Shown piece by piece: positions 55,287 to 64,000 of a stretch of 64,000 nucleotides of DNA. The number at the start of each line of letters is the position of its first letter. Within the stretch, counting starts at the first letter, position 1. A program made the translations under genes and the position numbers. The notes below the pieces were generated by a model. The model ran no database searches. It saw only the letters and a program-made list of their open reading frames with translations, and was not told the origin of the DNA. Source of the DNA: Nocardioides mangrovicus (GTDB lineage Bacteria > Actinomycetota > Actinomycetes > Propionibacteriales > Nocardioidaceae); contig NZ_RDBE01000001.1 in the NCBI RefSeq assembly GCF_003674065.1, forward strand, positions 304,879 to 368,878, read 5' to 3'.

Positions 55287-56657
55287 ATGCAGTACGCGGA
55301 GAGCCTGCTCGACGTCATCGGCAACACCCCCTTGGTGCGCCTGAACCGCACCGCCGACGGCGCCGCGCCGCTGGTGCTGGCCAAGGTCGAGTACCTCAAC
55401 CCGGGCGGCTCGGTGAAGGACCGCATCGCGGTGCGGATGATCGACGCCGCCGAGCGCTCCGGTGAGCTCCAGCCGGGCGGCACCATCGTCGAGCCAACCT
55501 CCGGCAACACCGGTGTCGGGCTGGCGCTGGTGGCCCAGCAGCGCGGCTACCGGTGCGTGTTCGTCTGCCCGGACAAGGTCAGCGAGGACAAGCGCAACGT
55601 GCTGCGTGCCTACGGGGCCGAGGTCGTCGTCTGCCCCACCGCGGTGGCCCCCGAGCACCCGGACTCCTACTACAACGTCTCCGACCGGCTCTCGAAGCAG
55701 CCGGGCGCCTGGAAGCCCAACCAGTACGCCAACCCGAACAACCCGCTCTCGCACTACGAGCAGACCGGTCCGGAGATCTGGCGGCAGACCGAGGGGCGGA
55801 TCACCCACTTCGTGGCCGGCGTCGGCACCGGCGGCACCATCAGCGGCACGGGGCGCTACCTGAAGGAGCAGAACGATCAGGTCCAGGTGATCGGCGCCGA
55901 CCCGGCGGGCTCGGTGTACTCCGGCGGCAGCGGCCGTCCATACCTGGTCGAGGGGGTCGGCGAGGACTTCTGGCCCGAGACGTACGACCGCACCGTCGCC
56001 GACCGGATCATCGAGGTCTCCGACGCTGACTCCTTCGCCTTCACTCGCCGCCTCGCCCGCGAGGACGGCCTGCTGGTGGGCGGGTCCTCGGGCATGGCGG
56101 CCTTCGCGGCGGTGCAGCTCGCGCACGAGCTCGACGACCCTGAGGCGGTGATCGTCGTCCTGCTGCCCGACTCCGGGCGCGGCTACCTGACCAAGGTGTT
56201 CAACGACGACTGGCTGGCCTCCTACGGCTTCCGCCCCGGCGGCGCGCAGCCGCAGCAGACCATCGGCGAGGTGCTGCGCGCGAAGAAGGGCGACATCCCC
56301 GCCCTGGTGCACACCCACCCGAACGAGACCATCGCCGAGGCCGTGCACATCCTGCAGGAGTACGGCGTCTCGCAGATGCCCGTCGTCCGCGCCGAGCCGC
56401 CGGTGATGGCCGCGGAGGTGGCCGGCTCGGTCTCCGAGCGCGACCTGCTCGACGCCCTGTTCACCGGCCAGGCCCGGCTGGCCGACACCATCGAGCAGCA
56501 CATGGGCGACCCGCTGCCGACCGTCGGCGCCGGCGTCCCCGTCGGCGAGGCCGTCGGCCGCCTCGAGCAGGCCGACGCGCTCCTGGTCCAAGACGACGGC
56601 CGCCCCGTCGGCGTCCTCACCCGGCAGGACCTGCTGGCGTTCCTGGCCCAGGCCTGA
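55287..56657 (+). CDS. cbs: Cystathionine beta-synthase
   Basis: PLP enzyme joining homocysteine and serine to cystathionine (reverse transsulfuration). 456 residues. The PLP lysine lies in NPGGSVKDRIAVRMIDAAE, followed by EPTSGNTGVGLALVA, GVGTGGTISGTGRYLKE and VGGSSGMAAFAAVQ. A CBS-domain pair occupies about residues 335-455 (KGDIPALVHTHPNETIAEAVHILQEYGVSQMPVV; GDPLPTVGAGVPVGEAVGRLEQADALLV), a possible regulatory ligand site. Confidence 0.95.
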   Translation: MQYAESLLDVIGNTPLVRLNRTADGAAPLVLAKVEYLNPGGSVKDRIAVRMIDAAERSGELQPGGTIVEPTSGNTGVGLALVAQQRGYRCVFVCPDKVSEDKRNVLRAYGAEVVVCPTAVAPEHPDSYYNVSDRLSKQPGAWKPNQYANPNNPLSHYEQTGPEIWRQTEGRITHFVAGVGTGGTISGTGRYLKEQNDQVQVIGADPAGSVYSGGSGRPYLVEGVGEDFWPETYDRTVADRIIEVSDADSFAFTRRLAREDGLLVGGSSGMAAFAAVQLAHELDDPEAVIVVLLPDSGRGYLTKVFNDDWLASYGFRPGGAQPQQTIGEVLRAKKGDIPALVHTHPNETIAEAVHILQEYGVSQMPVVRAEPPVMAAEVAGSVSERDLLDALFTGQARLADTIEQHMGDPLPTVGAGVPVGEAVGRLEQADALLVQDDGRPVGVLTRQDLLAFLAQA

Positions 56658-56699
56658 GCCCCGAATTCGGACGGGTACCTACCGAAACTCTTCTCGTCG

Positions 56700-56753
56700 A
56701 CCGAATCTGGAGCGAATTTCTCGGGGTTTGCCGGGCACCCGGCAAAACCCCCG
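56700..56753. repeat. Inverted copy of the 904-935 hairpin repeat
   Basis: The reverse complement of 56700-56753 matches 901-956 over about 55 nt, including the hairpin GGGGTTTGCCGGG/CCCGGCAAAACCCC (56723-56751) and the flank AGAAATTCGCT..CAGA. It lies between the stop of cbs and the stop of the leftward cobalamin-type gene. Confidence 0.75.
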
Positions 56754-56939
56754 CCGACCGACCAGCCACCCCACCCTGACCCGAACAGGCCATTTCCACC
56801 CCGGACCGCACTCTCGGCATGACCAGGGCCCTGTCCGGAACGTACGATTTATCCGAGACCGGACCTGCTTGGAGGCCTGGGGGCCGAACCCTCAGTTTTT
56901 CTCCCTCACGGGTGTTCGGCCTCTCGGGAGAGGGACGGT
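56754..56939. other. Gene-free stretch with several short inverted repeats
   Basis: No gene seen. GTCCGG (56833-56838) / CCGGAC (56859-56864), CAGGGCCCTG (56824-56833) and GGCCGAAC (56882-56889) / GTTCGGCC (56914-56921) could fold. The bases CGTACGATTT are AT-rich relative to the surroundings. A 3'-end structure or small RNA cannot be told apart. Confidence 0.35.
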
Positions 56940-57845
56940 TCAGGTGGTGGGGGGAAACCCACGTCTCCCCATCACCAACCGTTCCGCCGGCTCGGCTCGG
57001 TCCTCCTCGTGCAGCAGTGCGGCGAGCGTCTCCACCCCGTCGACCAGCCGCGGCCCGGGCCGGGCGAACAGGCCGTTCGCGTCGACGGCGTGCACCGGCA
57101 CGCCGGGCACCTCGCCGCTCGCCTCGACATCGCGGGCGAGCGCCGTCGCGCCAGCCATGTCGTAGCCGCACGGCGCGCAGACGATGAGGTCGGGTCGCGA
57201 GGCGCGGACGTCGTCCCAGCCGATGCGGTACGACTTCTCGCCGGCTCGGCCCAGCACCGGCTCGCCGCCGGCCAGCGACACCATCTCGGGTACCCAGTGC
57301 CCCGGCGCGAACGGCGGGTCGGTCCACTCCAGCAGTGCCACGCGCGGCCGCGGCCGGTCGGCCACCCGTGCGCCCACCGCCTCGAGTCGTGCCTGCAGCG
57401 ACGTCACCAGCGCGTGAGCCTCATCTGACCGGCCGGTGGCGCGGCCGATGACGTGGACCGACTCGAGCACCTCGGCCAGCGTGTGCGGGTCGATGGTCAG
57501 CACCTCGGCCGTGCAGCCCAGGTGGGCGAGCGCGTCGTCGACGACGCTGACGTCCACGGCGCACACCGCGCACAGGTCCTGGGTCACCACCAGGTCGGCG
57601 TCGAGGCCCGCCAGGGCGTCCTCGTCGAGGTGGTAGAGGTCCTCGCCGCGACTCATCGCACCGCTCACCCACGCGTCGATCCCGGCCGCAGTGAGGCCCT
57701 CGGGCATGGCGCTGGTGGACACCACCGGACGCTGCCGCGCGGCCTCGGGGACGTCGCACTCGAAGGTGACGCCGACGACGTCCTCACCGGCCCCGAGGGC
57801 GAACAGGATCTCGGTGGTCGAGGGGAGTAACGAGACCACGCGCAC
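56940..57845 (-). CDS. Cobalamin-binding-type substrate-binding protein (BtuF-like)
   Basis: 301 residues. VRVVSLLPSTTEILFALGAGEDVVGVTFECDVP, LVVTQDLCAVCAVD and RPDLIVCAPCGYDM are the phrases of the BtuF/TroA-type fold. No export signal is present with the GTG at 57845, so this is the cytoplasmic-looking variety common in bacteria, and vitamin B12 binding is only a family guess. A TTA leucine codon lies at 57828-57830 (sixth codon). No B12 transporter or riboswitch is adjacent. Confidence 0.8.
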   Translation of the reverse strand: MRVVSLLPSTTEILFALGAGEDVVGVTFECDVPEAARQRPVVSTSAMPEGLTAAGIDAWVSGAMSRGEDLYHLDEDALAGLDADLVVTQDLCAVCAVDVSVVDDALAHLGCTAEVLTIDPHTLAEVLESVHVIGRATGRSDEAHALVTSLQARLEAVGARVADRPRPRVALLEWTDPPFAPGHWVPEMVSLAGGEPVLGRAGEKSYRIGWDDVRASRPDLIVCAPCGYDMAGATALARDVEASGEVPGVPVHAVDANGLFARPGPRLVDGVETLAALLHEEDRAEPAERLVMGRRGFPPTT

Positions 57846-57912
57846 TCGCAAAGTCTCGCACCGTGTGTTTGGGTGGGGGACCGCTCGCCCAGCGCTCGGA
57901 GGCTGACAGCAC

Positions 57913-58553
57913 GTGTGGGACTTCATCGTCGATCGCCGATCACAGCTGCTCATCAACGCGTTCAACCACGTCTACCTCGTGCTCCTCGCCGTCGTCTTCG
58001 CCACGATCATCGCCGTGGCGCTGGCGGTCCTGGTGACGCGCATGCCGCGCCTGGAGCCGCTGGCCAACGCGGTCAGCGCCATCGGGCTGACAATCCCGTC
58101 GTTCGCCCTGATCGGGCTGCTGCTGCCGGCCACGGGGCTGGGTGACACCACCGCGCTGGTCGCGGTCACCTTCTACGCGACGCTGCCGATCCTGCGCAAC
58201 GCCATCGTCGGGCTGCAAGGCGTCGACGCCAACCTGATGGAGTCCGCGCGCGGCATGGGGCTGAGCGAACCGGCCGCCCTGCTGCGGGTCCGACTGCCGC
58301 TGGCCTGGCCGGTGATCCTGGCCGGCATCCGGGTCTCGGTGCAGATGTCGATGGGCATCGCGGCCATCGCCGCCTACGTGCTCGGTCCGGGCCTGGGGGT
58401 CTGGATCTACACCGGCCTGACCCAGATCGGCGGCAAGAACGCCGTCAACTACGCCCTCACGGCCACGATTGCGATCGTCGTGCTGGCCCTCCTGCTCGAC
58501 CTGCTGCTGATCCTCCTCGGCCGGGTCACCACCTCGAAGGGAATCCGGGTCTG

Positions 58554-58554
<1 letters not shown>
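57913..58554 (+). CDS. Osmolyte (glycine betaine/choline-type) ABC permease 1
   Basis: 213 residues, five to six membrane segments. It is OpuCB/ProW-like: LVTRMPRLEPLANAVSAIGLTIPSFALIGLLLPATGLG and the cytoplasmic loop LPILRNAIVGLQGVDANLMESARGMGLSEPAALLRVRLPLAWPVILAGIRVSVQMS (EAA motif). GTG start with GGAGG upstream. First gene of a four-gene transporter operon; overlaps the ATPase gene by one base (TGATGA). Confidence 0.92.
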
Positions 58555-59808
<1,254 letters not shown>

Positions 59809-59816
<8 letters not shown>

Positions 59817-60594
59817 GACCCGACCGAGCAAGCGGGTCGCCGCGAAGCGCAGCGGGCTCGGCGCCGGTGCGGCGATCGAGCTGCTCGGCATCCCCATCAT
59901 CGTGCTGGTCGGCTTCGCGGCCTACGCCTGGTGGCACAGCGTCGCCGACCTCGACTTCGTGGAGAAGAGCTCGCTGGCCTGGGGCGACGTGTGGCTGCAG
60001 ATCTGGCAGCACGTCCGGTTGACGCTGGTCGCCTCGGCGATCGTCGTCGCGGTCGCCGTGCCGCTCGGCATCCTGCTGACCCGGCCCCGCACGAAGTTCC
60101 TCGCCCCCGGCGTGGTCGGCGTGGCGAACGGGGGCCAGGCGGCCCCGGCGATCGGCCTCCTGGTCCTGTTGTTCCTGTGGCTCAACGGCGATCTGTCGGG
60201 CTTCTGGACCGCGATCTTGGCCCTCGCCCTCTACGGGATCCTGCCGGTGCTGCGCAACACCATCACCGGACTGCAGGGCGTCGACCCGACGTTGGTCGAG
60301 GCCGGTCGCGGCATCGGCCTCTCAGGTCGGGCTGTGCTGTTCCGCATCGAGCTCCCGCTCGCGATCCCGGTGATCATGGCCGGCATCCGCACCGCCCTCA
60401 TCCTCGTCGTCGGCACCGCCTCGTTGGCCTCGTTCATCAACGCCGGCGGTTTGGGCGGCGTGCTGACCGCGGGCATCACCCTCTACCGCTACCCGGTGAT
60501 GGTCGCCGGCGCCGTCCTGGTCGCGCTGCTGGCGTTGCTGGTGGAGTGGGTGGGTCGCGTGCTCGAGCTGATCGCCCGACCGAAGGGCATCTGA
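59809..60594 (+). CDS. Osmolyte ABC permease 2
   Basis: 261 residues. A longer N-terminus with one extra membrane segment (IELLGIPIIVLVGFAAYAWW), then the OpuCD-like core: VPLGILLTRPRTKFLAPGVVGVANGGQAAPAIGLLVLLFLWL and LPVLRNTITGLQGVDPTLVEAGRGIGLSGRAVLFRIELPLAIPVIMAGIRTALILVVGTASLASFINAGGLG. It overlaps the ATPase gene by 8 nt. Confidence 0.92.
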
Positions 60595-61577
60595 TGATGC
60601 GCGCGCTCCGGCTGGCCGTCGTGGCCGCCCTCGTGGCGATCAGCACGTCGGCCTGCTTCGGGCTGGGCACCGCCGGCGGCTACGTGCCCACCGGGAAGCT
60701 CTCTGGCGCGGTGGCCGACGTGAAGAGCCTCGAGGGGGTGAACCTCTCGGTGGGCTCGAAGAACTTCTCCGAGAACATCCTGCTCGGCAAGATGGCCATC
60801 ATCCTGCTCCAGTCCGACGGGGCGAAGGTCAAGGACCTCACCAACATCCCGGGCAGCGCCTCCGCCCGCCAAGCTATGCTCGACGACCAGATCGACGGCA
60901 TGTGGGAGTACACCGGCACCGGCTGGATCACCTATCTCGGCCACGAGAAGCCGATCCCCGACGAGGAGAAGCAGTACACCGCCGTCCGCGACGAGGACCG
61001 CAAGAAGAACGGCCTGGACTGGCTGCAGCCGGCGCCGATGAACAACACCTACGGCTTCGCGGTCACCGCCGCGACGGCCAAGAAGTTCAACATCACCAAG
61101 CTCTCCCAGCTCAAGGACGTGCCACAGAACGAGCGCACCTTCTGCGTGGAGTCCGAGCTGATCAACCGTCCTGACGGGCTCAAGGGGATGCTGCAGACCT
61201 ACGGCGTCCCGCTCGGCTCGGGCGTGCCGCGCAGCAACCTGAAGACCTACCAGACCGGCGCGATCTACGACGCCACCGCCAAGGGCTCGTGCAACTTCGG
61301 CGAGGTGTTCACCACCGACGGCCGCATCGTCGCCCTCCACCTGAAGGTGCTCGAGGACGACAAGTCGTTCTTCCCCAAGTACAACGTGTCGTTCGTGGTG
61401 CAGAACGCGATCTTGAAGAAGTACCCGCAGATCGAGAAGCTGTTCGCTCCGGTGAGCAAGAAGCTGACCAACCAGGTGCTGCTCAAGCTCAACGCGAAGA
61501 TCGACGTCGACGGCGACGAGCCGGCCGAGGTCGCCTACGAGTGGCTCAAGCAGAACGGGTTCGTGAAGGACCAGTGA
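60594..61577 (+). CDS. Osmolyte-binding lipoprotein of the ABC transporter
   Basis: 327 residues. Signal LRLAVVAALVAISTSACFG with lipobox STSAC. Mature OpuCC-like fold: VNLSVGSKNFSENILLGKMAIILLQSDGAKVKDLTNIPGSASARQAMLDDQIDGMWEYTGTGWITYLGHEKPI, APMNNTYGFAVTAATAKKFNI and the late SFFPKYNVSFVVQNAILKKYP. Choline, carnitine or betaine are likely ligands. ATG at 60594 overlaps the permease stop; 60597 is also ATG. Confidence 0.93.
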   Translation: MMRALRLAVVAALVAISTSACFGLGTAGGYVPTGKLSGAVADVKSLEGVNLSVGSKNFSENILLGKMAIILLQSDGAKVKDLTNIPGSASARQAMLDDQIDGMWEYTGTGWITYLGHEKPIPDEEKQYTAVRDEDRKKNGLDWLQPAPMNNTYGFAVTAATAKKFNITKLSQLKDVPQNERTFCVESELINRPDGLKGMLQTYGVPLGSGVPRSNLKTYQTGAIYDATAKGSCNFGEVFTTDGRIVALHLKVLEDDKSFFPKYNVSFVVQNAILKKYPQIEKLFAPVSKKLTNQVLLKLNAKIDVDGDEPAEVAYEWLKQNGFVKDQ

Positions 61578-62086
61578 CGGAACGTCTCGACCCTCCGCTC
61601 CAGGGCAACGAGCGCGAGGTGCTGATGGGCTACCTGGACTATCAGCGTGCGACCCTGTGGCAGAAGGTGAGCGGCCTCGACGGCACCCAGCTGGCGAGGG
61701 TGCTGCCACCCTCGGACATGACGCTGGGCGGGATGCTCAAGCACTGCGCCCTCAACGAGGACTACTGGTTCTGCCACCGGGCGGCGGGCGGTCCCGAGGG
61801 CGAGCCGTGGGACTCGGTGGACTGGGACGCCGACCGCGACTGGGACTGGCACTCGGCCGCGCAGGACTCACCCGAGGAGCTGCTCGGGCTCTGGCACGCC
61901 GCCGTCGAGCGGGCCCGCGCTGCCGTCGCCGACATCGACCTGGCGACGCCGGCCGTCATCGGGCGCCGCGACGGGGAGCGCCCCAGCCTGCGCTGGATCG
62001 TGGTCCACATGGTCGAGGAGTACGCCCGCCACAACGGCCACGCCGACCTGATCCGCGAGTCGATCGACGGTGTCACGGGGGAGTAA
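61574..62086 (+). CDS. DinB-family protein (DUF664 type)
   Basis: 170 residues. LGGMLKHCALNEDYWFCHRAAGG (first metal His) and VVHMVEEYARHNGHADLIRESIDGVTGE (second His set) match the paralogue at 31338. GTG start inside the preceding stop (GTGA), so it is cotranscribed with the transporter though not obviously part of it. Confidence 0.87.
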   Translation: MTERLDPPLQGNEREVLMGYLDYQRATLWQKVSGLDGTQLARVLPPSDMTLGGMLKHCALNEDYWFCHRAAGGPEGEPWDSVDWDADRDWDWHSAAQDSPEELLGLWHAAVERARAAVADIDLATPAVIGRRDGERPSLRWIVVHMVEEYARHNGHADLIRESIDGVTGE

Positions 62087-62129
62087 CAAACCCCGCGGAA
62101 CAACCGTGAACTGACACGCGGGACGAACG

Positions 62130-62159
62130 CGGACAAAGTCTCCCAGTTGCCGGTATAGA
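62130..62159 (+). promoter_or_regulatory. Probable promoter of the MKEL-repeat unit
   Basis: CGGACA (62130-62135), an 18-nt spacer and TATAGA (62154-62159). TATAGA is the most AT-rich -10-like box between the DinB stop (62086) and the VOC gene (62604). Confidence 0.4.
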
Positions 62160-62408
62160 CGTGCGGTACTGGCGTTTTCGGTGGTACCTATGGGCCTGAC
62201 CGACGGGGGCCGGCCGAGCACAGGAGGGTGCATGCGGGACCCCGTCGCGCGCGCATCGTCGCGCTCATCTGCTCCGGCCCGATCGCGTCGGCCACGTTCA
62301 TGTGGTGTCCGCACCGTTCCCGGCGCGAAGTGCCACATGCCGCACGCCCGTACAGCCAGAGGTCGTGCGGTGTCCGATCCATGCGGACCCGCGAGGGAGG
62401 TGGCATCG

Positions 62409-62456
62409 ATGAAGGAGCTCATGAAGGAGCTGATGAAGGAGTTCATGAAGGAGTGA
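62409..62456 (+). CDS. 15-residue MKEL-repeat peptide
   Basis: It reads MKELMKELMKEFMKE, then TGA. Four tandem 12-nt units of ATGAAGGAG(C/T)T(C/G)-type repeat head to tail. GGGAGG at 62395-62400, 8 nt before the ATG, is a good ribosome site. Met/Leu/Phe at i, i+3, i+4 give an amphipathic helix. In the same frame a longer version of 74 residues could start at 62232 after AGGAGG, but its upstream part is Arg/Ser-rich and not protein-like. Each repeat also contains an internal AAGGAG before a further ATG. No known family. Confidence 0.5.
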   Translation: MKELMKELMKEFMKE

Positions 62457-62473
62457 CCTCCTCATGCCTCCGC

Positions 62474-62514
62474 ACGGAGCCGGCCGGGGTACCCCCGTTC
62501 CCGGCCGGCTCCGT
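62474..62514 (+). terminator. Hairpin after the MKEL-repeat frame
   Basis: ACGGAGCCGGCCGGG (62474-62488) pairs perfectly over 15 bp with 62500-62514, loop 11 nt; the tail TCTCCACTTCC is pyrimidine-rich. It starts 18 nt after the stop of the peptide and 90 nt before the VOC gene. Confidence 0.75.
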
Positions 62515-62603
62515 CTCCACTTCCTGGGGGGACACAGGCACCACCGCCGGTCGCACGCTGGGTCCCGTTCCGCGTCTCGGGCACGTACGCAAGGACCCCT
62601 GGC

Positions 62604-63035
62604 ATGACTGTGCGACTGAACCCCTACTTGAGCTTTCGCGGCACTGCTCGAGAGGCGATGACCTTCTACCAGTCCGTCTTCGGCGGTGAGCTCACGCTGA
62701 CGAGCTTCGCCGAGTCCGGCGCCCTCCAGGTGCCCGCGGAGGAGGCCGAGTGGGTGATGCACGGCCAGATCCGGCTCGACGACGTGCTGACCCTGATGGG
62801 TGCCGATGCCCCGACCGTCGCCGGTTCCGCGGCGGTCGGCGAGCAGCCCGACCCCGGTGGGTTCTCGGTCTGCCTCAACGGCGACGACGAGCCGCTGCTG
62901 CGCCTGTGGTGGGAGGGCCTGCGGCTCGGGGCGCAGATCCAGGAGGAGCTGAGCCAGGCGCCCTGGGGCGACTGGTTCGGCATGCTCGTCGACCGCTTCG
63001 GTGTGCACTGGATGGTCAACATCACGACCTCGTGA
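62604..63035 (+). CDS. PhnB-like VOC family protein
   Basis: 143 residues. RLNPYLSFRGTAREAMTFYQSVFGGELTLTSFAESG...VMHGQIRLDDVLTLMGADAP, and the late QAPWGDWFGMLVDRFGVHWMVNI, which is typical of PhnB/3-demethylubiquinone-9-methyltransferase-like VOC proteins. These have no proven enzymatic role in most bacteria. Confidence 0.9.
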   Translation: MTVRLNPYLSFRGTAREAMTFYQSVFGGELTLTSFAESGALQVPAEEAEWVMHGQIRLDDVLTLMGADAPTVAGSAAVGEQPDPGGFSVCLNGDDEPLLRLWWEGLRLGAQIQEELSQAPWGDWFGMLVDRFGVHWMVNITTS

Positions 63036-63059
63036 CGGCGCCGGTCACGACAGCACGAC

Positions 63060-63755
63060 TCACGACACGGTGACGGTGCGCTCGGCGGCCCCGCGCATCG
63101 CGCGCATCGCCGCGGCGAGCTGGTCGACGCTCCATCCGGTCTCGGTCGGCACCAGCTCGCCCACGGCGTCGCCGGTGGACCAGGCGCAGGTCGCTGCTTC
63201 GCCACGCGAGGTGCTCATGCAGATCCCGGCGGCGTCGCTGCCGGCCGCGACCTCCTCGACGTCGTAGCCCGCGGCCCGGGCGCTGCGGGTGAAGGCGTCG
63301 ATGAACTCGCCCGGGTCGCCGGCGGTGTCGATGGCGGCGCCGACGAAGACCACCGGGCCCGTCGGTCGCCCCGTGGCCGCGGTGTCGGCGACGTAGGCCC
63401 CGCCCACGACGCCGGCCAGCTGCTGGCCGAACCGATCGCGGAAGCCCTGCTGGGCGGTGCTGATCCGGCTGCTCAGGTCGGCGGTCGGGGTGGCGTCGCG
63501 GCTGAGCGCGCCGGCGTGGTCGGGCAGGTGCAGCGATCTGGAGCTGTGCTGCCCCGCGTGGACGGCGAGCGCCCCCAGCGTCGCTGCGATGACCAGCAGC
63601 GCGAGCCCGCACAGCGCGATCGGCAGCATCAGCGCGCGCTGGGCACGCGTGTCGTCGCCCGCGGCCGCGACCCAGCGCTCGTAGGACTGCCGCTGGCGCG
63701 GCAGGCGTACGACCGGTGCGGCGCGCTCCCCGGCAACGCGCGTCGTCTCCAGCAT
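63060..63755 (-). CDS. Single-pass membrane protein of unknown function
   Basis: 231 residues. A basic cytoplasmic N-terminus (VAGERAAPVVRLPRQRQSYERWVAAAG), one membrane segment (ALMLPIALCGLALLVIAATLGALAVHAG) and an outside domain (GPVVFVGAAIDTAGDPGEFIDAFTRSARAAGYDVEEVAAGSDAAGICMSTSRGEAATCAWSTGDAVGELVPTETGWSVDQLAAAMRAMR). Two Cys suggest a disulfide. The family is not recognised. ATG at 63755 follows a G-run. Confidence 0.75.
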   Translation of the reverse strand: MLETTRVAGERAAPVVRLPRQRQSYERWVAAAGDDTRAQRALMLPIALCGLALLVIAATLGALAVHAGQHSSRSLHLPDHAGALSRDATPTADLSSRISTAQQGFRDRFGQQLAGVVGGAYVADTAATGRPTGPVVFVGAAIDTAGDPGEFIDAFTRSARAAGYDVEEVAAGSDAAGICMSTSRGEAATCAWSTGDAVGELVPTETGWSVDQLAAAMRAMRGAAERTVTVS

Positions 63756-63923
63756 GCGGATGACCCCCCATGAATCGTGGTCGTCATCCTGCCCAGTCCC
63801 ACGGACAGTGCCAACGTCACGTGGGGTACTTGTCCGGAAAACCCGGAAGGTCTGGCCGTTTGGTCTGAAACGGACATTGCGGGCGTAGGTCGACAGCCGA
63901 CCCACTCAGCCCCACCGGATCGG

Positions 63924-64000
63924 TCACAGCCGGTCGGTGAGCCGCGGCCGCGTCGAGCTCGGGGTCGGCTCCGGGGTCGGCTCCGGGGTCGGCTCCGGGG
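63924..64000 (-). CDS. C-terminus of a protein with a PEPT-repeat tail, cut by the window edge
   Basis: Reading leftwards from the edge the frame gives PEPTPEPTPEPTPSSTRPRLTDRL and a stop at 63924. The 12-nt tandem repeat CTCCGGGGTCGG (63957-64000) is its coding basis. Such Pro-rich tails occur in exported actinobacterial proteins. Frame choice rests only on the repeat and stop. Confidence 0.5.
   Translation of the reverse strand, partial: PEPTPEPTPEPTPSSTRPRLTDRL

Noticed and set aside
56940..57845. B12 import operon with the downstream ABC transporter genes
   Set aside because: The transporter is divergent and of the OpuC osmolyte type, with its own binding lipoprotein at 60594.
57846..57912. 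Cobalamin riboswitch before the BtuF-like gene
   Set aside because: Only 67 nt separate it from the divergent permease gene, too short for the riboswitch, and no B12-box sequence is seen.
62232..62408. A 74-residue protein starting at 62232 and ending with the MKEL repeats
   Set aside because: A Shine-Dalgarno sequence exists, but the first ~55 residues are Arg/Ser/Pro/Cys with no structure, and a better-spaced site precedes the short frame. Kept only as an alternative.
63957..64000. Tandem repeat considered as a CRISPR array or recombination site
   Set aside because: The units are 12 nt, contiguous and without spacers, and code for a Pro-rich tail.

Overview
The window is high-GC DNA with short spacers, many ATGA/GTGA start-stop overlaps, frequent GTG starts and very few TTA codons. 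It looks like an actinobacterial chromosome. A mycothiol-dependent formaldehyde dehydrogenase, a GroEL with a His-Gly tail, GuaB3 and an mfd-mazG-eno-DivIC-DUF501-ppx block support this. The gene order glmM / glmS / nnr / alr / tsaE / tsaB / rimI / tsaD / groES-groEL / guaB / guaB3 is the one known from Mycobacterium, with extra genes inserted. A Nocardioides-like member of Propionibacteriales is my best guess, from general impression and not from a database search.

Layout. 1-7.6 kb: wall-precursor genes (glmM 3' end, glmS), coaA, acpS, with an ankyrin protein, a tandem GNAT protein and a DUF389 membrane protein between them. 8.2-13.7 kb: one tightly overlapping operon nnr-alr-hydrolase-(GNAT+tsaE)-tsaB-rimI. 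14-16.6 kb: a secreted two-domain HAD phosphatase-like protein divergent from tsaD. 16.8-23.7 kb: a SigE-family sigma factor with its membrane partner, the mycothiol dehydrogenase/metallo-beta-lactamase pair, VanZ-like protein, lipoprotein, MFS exporter and SAM methyltransferase. 23.7-26 kb: groES-groEL behind two CIRCE operators. 26-31 kb: guaB-GNAT-guaB3 and a secreted nuclease/phosphatase-like protein. 32-42 kb: mfd, lipoproteins, mazG, eno, divIC-like, DUF501, ppx, yihY. 42-54 kb: accessory block with three TetR regulators, a flavin 2-hydroxyacid oxidase, an unusual tRNA with UAA anticodon, a secreted peptidase-like hydrolase, a LicD/methyltransferase fusion, a lone adenine methylase and a Bax-inhibitor-like protein. 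54-64 kb: SGNH hydrolase/cbs, a cobalamin-binding-type protein, a complete OpuC-like osmolyte ABC operon, DinB and VOC proteins, and a small transcription unit with a 15-codon MKEL-repeat reading frame.

Themes. Most isolated genes have a TANNNT box 6-7 nt before the start codon and no Shine-Dalgarno sequence, which points to widespread leaderless transcription. Convergent gene ends repeatedly carry members of a few dispersed palindromic repeat families. I saw no CRISPR array, insertion sequence, prophage or recognisable multi-gene defence system. The best candidates for something undescribed are the MKEL-repeat unit (62.1-62.5 kb), the class-I-shaped UAA tRNA (44.7 kb), the LicD/methyltransferase fusion with its overlapping micro-gene (48.7-50.6 kb), and the palindromic 3'-end repeats.
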